Shown piece after piece: positions 32,465-37,326 of a stretch of 37,326 bases of DNA. The position numbers and the translations under genes were made by a program. The first letter of the stretch is position 1. Every line of letters starts with the position of its first letter. Source of the DNA: Nitrospinaceae bacterium UBA3496 (GTDB lineage Bacteria; UBA8248); contig DFQF01000050.1 in assembly GCA_002377645.1 (NCBI GenBank), positions 59,699-97,024 on the forward strand, in the 5' to 3' direction. The notes below the pieces were generated by a model. The model saw only the letters and a program-made list of their open reading frames with translations. It searched no databases and was not told where the DNA came from.

Positions 32465-33133
32465 ATGGCGAAACTGCTTATATATACTGCGGACGATTCT
32501 TTAGGAGATGCTCTTGAAAGGGCCTTACGTAGAGAAGGCCATTTCTGCAACACCGTGATTGAAGAAGAATCTGCTCTAACAGGCCTTAATGCTCATGGTC
32601 TCTCACTCGTATTGCTAGATGATGCTCCTGCATTACCCAAGGTTTCAGAAATCAGAAAATGGACTACTTTACCCATACTGCTTATGTCAGAAACAGGACG
32701 TCTCATTAACATTAGCACTCCATTTCAACCAGACGATCTAATCACAAAACCAATTCGTGAAGAAGAATTGATTCTGCGTGTAAAAAACCTTTGCTCAAAA
32801 AAAGATGGCAACAATCTTTCTACAGAAGTTAACACAAACAAAGAAGGATTATTCGTAGACGAAGATAGATACGAAATAAGATTAGACGGAGAAATTATTG
32901 ATTTGACTTTCCGTGAATTTGAACTTTTAAAACATTTGATACAAAATCCAGAAAGAGTTTTTGATAGAGAACAACTTTTAAATCTAGTATGGGGATTTGA
33001 TTATATTGGAGGTCCCAGAACTGTAGACGTTCATGTGAGAAGAATCCGATCCAAAATAGAGGCAAAAGGAAGGAACTATATTAAAACCATCAGAAATGTT
33101 GGATATAAGTTTATAAAGGATGAGGAAGGATAA
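32465..33133 (+). CDS. GlnR-like OmpR-family response regulator
   Basis: This 222-residue regulator has a receiver domain and an OmpR-type winged helix. The DNA-binding half strongly resembles GlnR, the orphan nitrogen regulator of actinobacteria: LTFREFELLKHLIQNPERVF, LVWGFDYIGGPRTVDVHVRR and TIRNVGYKF. The receiver keeps Asp10/Asp11, Asp52, Ser75 and Lys95. Its stretch between strands 4 and 5 (SETGRLINISTPFQPDDLITKP) is shorter than usual, also as in GlnR. No sensor kinase is adjacent. It lies 40 bases before a glutamine synthetase gene, which strengthens a nitrogen role. Whether phosphorylation controls it is not clear. Confidence 0.85.
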   Translation: MAKLLIYTADDSLGDALERALRREGHFCNTVIEEESALTGLNAHGLSLVLLDDAPALPKVSEIRKWTTLPILLMSETGRLINISTPFQPDDLITKPIREEELILRVKNLCSKKDGNNLSTEVNTNKEGLFVDEDRYEIRLDGEIIDLTFREFELLKHLIQNPERVFDREQLLNLVWGFDYIGGPRTVDVHVRRIRSKIEAKGRNYIKTIRNVGYKFIKDEEG

Positions 33134-33173
33134 TCCCTTTTAAGAATATTTAACACAAAAACTAGGAGCGCCC

Positions 33174-34520
33174 GTGAATAACAATGACACAAATCTAGAC
33201 AGAGAATTTGTTCTAAAACAAGCTAGAGAATTAGAGGTGCGATTTATTCGCTTATGGTTTACGGACATCCTTGGTTTCCTTAAAAGTTTTGCGATTACTA
33301 CTGAAGAACTTGAAACTGCCTTATATGACGGACATTTATTTGACGGTTCTTCAATCGAGGGATTTAGTCGTATCGAAGAAAGCGACATGTTCGCACATCC
33401 CGATCCAACCACATTCTGTGTACTTCCGTGGCGTCCCCAAGACGGAGGAACCGTAGCAAGGATGTTCTGTGACATTAAACTTCCTGACGGTTCATCCTAT
33501 GACGGAGATCCAAGAAACGTTCTTCGAAAAACTCTCCAGAAGGCTAATCAGAAAGGCTACACCTTCTATACAGGTATGGAATTTGAGCATTATTATTTCA
33601 AATCCGCAGAACCTCCATTAGAAACACTTGATAAAGGTGGTTACTTTGATCTTACTCCTCTTGATGTTGCAAGCGATATACGAAGAGAAACAGTTATTAC
33701 TCTTGAAAAAATGGGAATAGGGGTAGAATACAGTCATCATGAAGTAGGACCCAGTCAGCACGAAATTGACCTTAGATACAGTGATGCTCTTACTATGGCA
33801 GATAATGCTATGACCTACCGACTAGTCGTGAAAGAAGTTGGATTAAGACATAACGTGTACGCAACATTTATGCCAAAACCTTTGAGTGATTCCAACGGAA
33901 ATGGAATGCATACACATTTATCACTATTTAAAGGTTCTCAAAATATATTCTTCGACGAAAACAAAGAAGACGGTCTTTCTGATATTTGCCAATCCTTCAT
34001 TGCTGGATTGCTAAAACATACACCAGAGTTGACTTTGATATTCAACCAATGGCTAAACAGTTACAAAAGACTGGTTCCTGGCTTTGAAGCACCTATTTAT
34101 GTTTCCTGGGCACATAAAAACAGAAGTGACCTTATACGTATCCCTAGTATCCGCAAAGGAAGAGATTCTGATACGAGAATAGAAATACGTTCTCCTGATT
34201 CTGCATGCAACCCTTATCTTTCTTTTGCATGTATGCTCGCTGCTGGTCTAGAAGGAATTGAAAAGAATTATGCACCTATAGACCCTGTAGAGGAGAATGT
34301 TCACGAATTATCAGAAGAAGATCGAAAATCTAGAGGAATCGTTACCCTTCCCTCCGATCTAAACGAAGCAATCAAACTTGCAGAAAACAGCACGCTTATG
34401 AAAGAAACTTTTGGAGAAGAATTACACTCCAAGATCATTGCAAACAAAAAACTAGAATGGGAACGATCTCGAAGACAGGTAACCGACTTCGAGCTAGAAA
34501 ATTATCTCACTATTCTTTAA
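33174..34520 (+). CDS. glnA: Glutamine synthetase, type I short form
   Basis: This is a 448-residue glutamine synthetase that makes glutamine from glutamate, ammonia and ATP. Active-site segments are DGSSIEGF (58 on), metal ligands Glu136 and Glu138 (GMEFEHY), Glu190 and Glu197 (HHEVGPSQHEID), and the NGNGMHTHLSL signature with His246/His248. The NRS and RIP region is also present. The adenylylation tyrosine segment (NLYDLP type) is absent, pointing to the short GSI-alpha form, usually controlled by feedback and by transcription rather than adenylylation. The GTG start is set by AGGAG five bases upstream. A second GlnA elsewhere or a glutamine-synthetase-like ligase is possible, but catalytic residues look complete. 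Confidence 0.93.
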   Translation: MNNNDTNLDREFVLKQARELEVRFIRLWFTDILGFLKSFAITTEELETALYDGHLFDGSSIEGFSRIEESDMFAHPDPTTFCVLPWRPQDGGTVARMFCDIKLPDGSSYDGDPRNVLRKTLQKANQKGYTFYTGMEFEHYYFKSAEPPLETLDKGGYFDLTPLDVASDIRRETVITLEKMGIGVEYSHHEVGPSQHEIDLRYSDALTMADNAMTYRLVVKEVGLRHNVYATFMPKPLSDSNGNGMHTHLSLFKGSQNIFFDENKEDGLSDICQSFIAGLLKHTPELTLIFNQWLNSYKRLVPGFEAPIYVSWAHKNRSDLIRIPSIRKGRDSDTRIEIRSPDSACNPYLSFACMLAAGLEGIEKNYAPIDPVEENVHELSEEDRKSRGIVTLPSDLNEAIKLAENSTLMKETFGEELHSKIIANKKLEWERSRRQVTDFELENYLTIL

Positions 34521-34566
34521 AGAGTTTCTTTTCTCTCTAAGTACCTGAAAGAAATTTTACAAACCT

Positions 34567-37038
34567 CTATTCTAGTTTCGCCTTTACTGGATTATCCAAA
34601 ACCGGAAAATTAATCTCTATCAAAAAATCGTGCTCTTTCAATATCGACCTTGGAACTGAGAAAACAAATCCTGTCTTATGCTTTTCTCCCGGCTTTACAC
34701 TCCAAGGTGATTTTTGCTCGTAATTTTTATTGATTCTATACCTTATGGTCGCTTTCTTGTTTTCATCATATACGGCGCCGGATGTATCCAATAAAGTAGC
34801 TACTAGGGGCCTATAAAAATTAAATGCTCTTTTCGTAGAGTTTGTGTATACAAATCGGACTCCAACAAAAACTGAACCGGGAGGAGAGTTTACTTTTTCT
34901 CTTTCCCAAAAACTTTTTGGACTGCGGATAGAAGAAAATCTATCAACTTTTATCATACGAAACTTGATTTTATTTCCAATCGTGTGCTCTTTCCTAAATG
35001 AAAGGGCGTTTCCGCTAAATCTTTTATATCTGTCTTTTCTCTTTTTCTCTTTTAAGCGGAGTTTCAATGCCTCTATAGCCATCAGTTCTTTCAATCTTTC
35101 CGCTTCTAACCTTTTCTTTTCCGCATTATTTCTTTGTTTCTCTGCTTCTTTCTTTTTCTTCTCTGCTTCTATTCTCTTTTTATCTGCAAGGAGTCTCTGA
35201 CTCTTCTCCTCTCTCACTTTTTTTTCTGCCTCTTTCTTCTTTTTCTCTTCTAGACGTAATCTTTTTTCTGCGAATTCCTTCTTTTTTTCTTCAAGCAGCC
35301 TCTTCAACTTCTCTTGCGTTGCTTCTTCTTCTGCTTTATTTCTTTGTTTCTCTGCTTCTTTCTTTTTCTTCTCTGCTTCTATTCTCTTTTTATCTGCAAG
35401 GAATCTCTGACTCTTCTCCTCTCTCACCTTTTTTTCTGCCTCTTTCTTCTTTTTCTCTTCTAGACGTAATCTTTTTTCTGCGAATTCTTTTTGCTTATCA
35501 GCCTCTTTCTTATCCTTTTCAGCTTTTTCTCTTTTTAATTTCTCAAGCAAACGTTTCAATTTTTCCTGATTCAATCTTCTTTCAAATCGCTTCAGTTCTC
35601 TTTTTTTCTTTTTTAACTCATCAAATTTTTGTACTAATTCGTTCCTTTTCTTGTTTTCACTTTTCCCCAGCTTTTTTAATTCTTGTTTATACTTTTCTAA
35701 TTCTTTTTTTAATACTCTCTTGTCTCGCTCTAATAATTTTCTTTTTTTCTCTAATTCTTTCTTATCCTTTTCTGCTTTACGTAATTTCAATTTTCCTTGC
35801 AATTCGGCAATCAAACGCGTTCTTTTTTCACTTCGCGCTTCGGCATTAGCATCTTCCTCTTTCTTTTTAGAACCAAAGGATTTTTCTTTTTTCCCTTGAG
35901 CATCAATTTTAGAAAGTGCAACTATGGCGGGTTTATATTTACTTTTTGCAGATTTCTTAAACCAATACGCTGTTTTAGAAATATTTTTTTTTCTTTTTCT
36001 CCCTAAAATCTTTAAATCCCAATCTGTCATATATGACTTGCCCAGTTCATACTGCGCAGAGGGGTATCCTTCCAGTGCCATAGCAGTAAGTGTTTTTAGG
36101 CCTTTGGATGGGTAAAGATTCATAACACTTCTGAGATATACAAGAGCTTCCGAAGTTTTTTTTCTGTGAAGATAATGCTGAAATAGGGAAACTTTCACAG
36201 AAGAAAGAGGATGGATATAAACGAATATACCGCTTTTCAAGGTTACACCAACTCTAATTTCAATTCCATTGCGGATAATATGGAAAGTCGCCTTAGTACC
36301 AGGTCTTAAATAACCTACATACTTTTTTAAATGATAATGATTTTTAATTATACTTGAATTAACTCTAAAAATAACATCTCCGCTTTTAATTCCTGCATTA
36401 AATGCGGGACCGTTTGGAGTTACGCTAATTACTTTTGCTCCAGAATTAAAAGACCTATCAATCAACACACCTGCATTGCCTGAACGTGCTAATTTTTTCC
36501 TGTTTTTAGTTAATCCCCTTGACCAAATCTTTTCTGCTCTTATCAACTCGGTCAAAAATTTTATATTTCCTTTCATCCCCCTAATATCAATACCGACCAA
36601 TTCGTCAAAATTTAAATTAGAACTATGAACGGCATTTGAAAAATCTGTATCCCTCAAAATTGCATATCTGAATTTCGTACTAACTAATCTTGCTTTCGCG
36701 AAATTCGCTCTTGAACAATTAGTCCCCCTTAAATTGGCCCTTTCTAAGTCTGCTTTAATAAATTTTGTTCCCTGCAAGTTTGCATTTTTAAAATTTGAAT
36801 ATAACAGGTGAGCATTTCTAAAATCAGCGCCAGAGAGATTCGCTTCTCGGAGATCACTTCGTCTGAGATTTCTACCTCTCAAATCGGCATTACTTAGATC
36901 GCATCTAGGACAATGTTTGGTTTGTTTAAATCTCGCCAGATCTTCTGCATCATAGGCAAAAACATTTGTGTGGGAAATTATGGAAAACGAAAACAAAACG
37001 AAGAAGTAAAAGATAACACTACGATAAATCTTGATCAT
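34567..37038 (-). CDS. Exported pentapeptide-repeat/PDZ/Sel1/coiled-coil protein
   Basis: This is an 823-residue multidomain protein. Order: signal peptide (1-28), pentapeptide repeats of the A(D/N)LRG type about 46-140, a PDZ domain about 188-266 (VISVTPNGPAFNAGIKSGD), Sel1-like repeats about 315-375 (GYPSAQYELGKSYM and AYWFKKSAK), a very long Lys/Glu/Arg coiled coil about 384-680, and a C-terminal beta domain about 690-823 of DUF4352-like character (SVFVGVRFVYTN). The ATG follows GGAGGAG. The coiled coil holds a near-identical 150-base direct repeat. The function is unknown; a periplasmic scaffold linking envelope layers or protease-like PDZ partners is plausible. No protease domain is seen. 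Confidence 0.88.
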   Translation of the reverse strand: MIKIYRSVIFYFFVLFSFSIISHTNVFAYDAEDLARFKQTKHCPRCDLSNADLRGRNLRRSDLREANLSGADFRNAHLLYSNFKNANLQGTKFIKADLERANLRGTNCSRANFAKARLVSTKFRYAILRDTDFSNAVHSSNLNFDELVGIDIRGMKGNIKFLTELIRAEKIWSRGLTKNRKKLARSGNAGVLIDRSFNSGAKVISVTPNGPAFNAGIKSGDVIFRVNSSIIKNHYHLKKYVGYLRPGTKATFHIIRNGIEIRVGVTLKSGIFVYIHPLSSVKVSLFQHYLHRKKTSEALVYLRSVMNLYPSKGLKTLTAMALEGYPSAQYELGKSYMTDWDLKILGRKRKKNISKTAYWFKKSAKSKYKPAIVALSKIDAQGKKEKSFGSKKKEEDANAEARSEKRTRLIAELQGKLKLRKAEKDKKELEKKRKLLERDKRVLKKELEKYKQELKKLGKSENKKRNELVQKFDELKKKKRELKRFERRLNQEKLKRLLEKLKREKAEKDKKEADKQKEFAEKRLRLEEKKKKEAEKKVREEKSQRFLADKKRIEAEKKKKEAEKQRNKAEEEATQEKLKRLLEEKKKEFAEKRLRLEEKKKKEAEKKVREEKSQRLLADKKRIEAEKKKKEAEKQRNNAEKKRLEAERLKELMAIEALKLRLKEKKRKDRYKRFSGNALSFRKEHTIGNKIKFRMIKVDRFSSIRSPKSFWEREKVNSPPGSVFVGVRFVYTNSTKRAFNFYRPLVATLLDTSGAVYDENKKATIRYRINKNYEQKSPWSVKPGEKHKTGFVFSVPRSILKEHDFLIEINFPVLDNPVKAKLE
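35126..35275 (-). repeat. Direct repeat in the coiled-coil gene, copy A
   Basis: About 150 bases are almost identical to 35336-35485 (a couple of substitutions, no gaps) at a period of 210 bases, which is 70 codons or ten heptads. This is a recent in-frame tandem duplication. Confidence 0.85.
35336..35485 (-). repeat. Direct repeat in the coiled-coil gene, copy B
   Basis: This is the partner of 35126-35275. The frame and heptad register are preserved between copies, so the coil length could change by recombination without breaking the protein. Confidence 0.85.
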
Positions 37039-37064
37039 ATCTCCTCCAAAATAATGATAAGAAT

Positions 37065-37326
37065 TTATTTATTTTTTAGCGTATTACTCATCCAATCCAG
37101 ATATTCCTTGTTTCCTTTATCTATAGCAAAAGAAATCACTTCAGGAGTTTCATAACTATGTAATTGGAGAACTTCTTTTTCTAGAGCCTCCAGGTTATCA
37201 GTTCTTCCTTTAATAACAAGCAAAAGTTCATTGTCAGTATTTATTTCTCCTTCCCACTTATACACACTTTGCACGGAAGGAATGATATTCACACATGCAG
37301 CGAGATCTTTTTCTACTAAAGATCTT
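37065..37326 (-). CDS. cutA: CutA1-like protein (5' end beyond the window)
   Basis: This is the C-terminal 86 residues of a CutA1 protein, a small trimeric ferredoxin-like protein first linked to divalent cation tolerance. The frame is open to the window edge (SLVEKDLAACVNIIPSVQS), so the start is outside; a GTG at 37292 is only an internal codon. Family marks are ACVNIIP, SVYKWEGEI, LLLVIKGR, LHSYETPEVI and the final YLDWM. It lies 26 bases upstream of the pentapeptide/PDZ gene on the same strand and may share its transcript. The true role of CutA is debated. Confidence 0.93.
   Translation of the reverse strand, partial: RSLVEKDLAACVNIIPSVQSVYKWEGEINTDNELLLVIKGRTDNLEALEKEVLQLHSYETPEVISFAIDKGNKEYLDWMSNTLKNK

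Noticed and set aside
34521..34566. TTTCTTT...AAAGAAA hairpin between glnA and the convergent gene as a bidirectional terminator
   Set aside because: The stem is all A/T-rich with a 16-base loop and little stability; not strong enough to call.
35319..35849. Long hydrophobic plus-strand frame of about 176 codons opposite the coiled-coil gene
   Set aside because: It is the mirror of Lys/Glu codons (antisense gives Phe/Leu/Ser); the minus-strand frame has the signal peptide, domains and ribosome-binding site.

Overview
The window is AT-rich DNA from a Gram-negative-type bacterium. Signal peptides, exported coiled-coil and TPR proteins, a YheS-like ABC-F protein and YajQ all fit that, but nothing here fixes the phylum. 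Fitted ribosome-binding sites show that TTG starts are common. The mix of F420-type luciferase-like oxidoreductase, Cox-type molybdenum hydroxylase parts, M24 and P1 peptidases and a probable selenoprotein suggests an uncultured environmental (perhaps marine) lineage; that placement is inference.

Layout. 1-5504: an amidase cut by the window edge, the tRNA hydroxylase trhO, an ABC-F ATPase, yajQ and a small protein resembling phage Gp157. 5508-10050: a catabolic-looking island with a cupin and an F420-type oxidoreductase on the minus strand. Divergent from them is a plus-strand run of three tandem cupin paralogues, a metallo-beta-lactamase-fold hydrolase and a short-chain dehydrogenase. 10266-20975: a six-gene plus-strand operon with a good sigma70-type promoter: GNAT acetyltransferase, an exported giant TPR protein, a PqqD-like protein, a tandem ATP-grasp enzyme, a LysA-like PLP decarboxylase, and a urea-transporter-like membrane domain fused to a sirtuin. 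The last five genes overlap end to start. This is the strongest candidate for an undescribed system.

20992-28531 (minus strand): a CPXCG zinc protein, a membrane protein, a His-rich exported protein, tRNA-Gly(GCC), and then a peptidase/transport operon (RidA, MFS transporter, NylC-like P1 hydrolase, DsbA/FrnE-like protein, M24 peptidase) behind mtaB. The DsbA/FrnE-like gene has an in-frame UGA exactly where the first cysteine of the CxxC motif belongs, followed at the right distance by a SECIS-like hairpin, so it is probably a selenoprotein.

28753-34520 (plus strand): coxM- and coxS-like subunits run directly into coxD- and coxE-like maturation genes with no coxL between them. They are followed by a GlnR-like response regulator next to a short GSI-type glutamine synthetase. 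34567-37326 (minus strand): an exported pentapeptide/PDZ/Sel1/coiled-coil protein and a partial cutA.

How the genes may work together. The operon at 10 to 21 kb combines a possible acylation writer (GNAT) and eraser (sirtuin), a peptide-binding domain (PqqD), two ATP-grasp ligase units, an amino-acid decarboxylase and a small-amide channel. This suggests ATP-dependent amino-acid ligation and decarboxylation on a peptide or carrier, with membrane-linked NAD-dependent deacylation. The gene content and overlaps are seen directly; the pathway is inferred.
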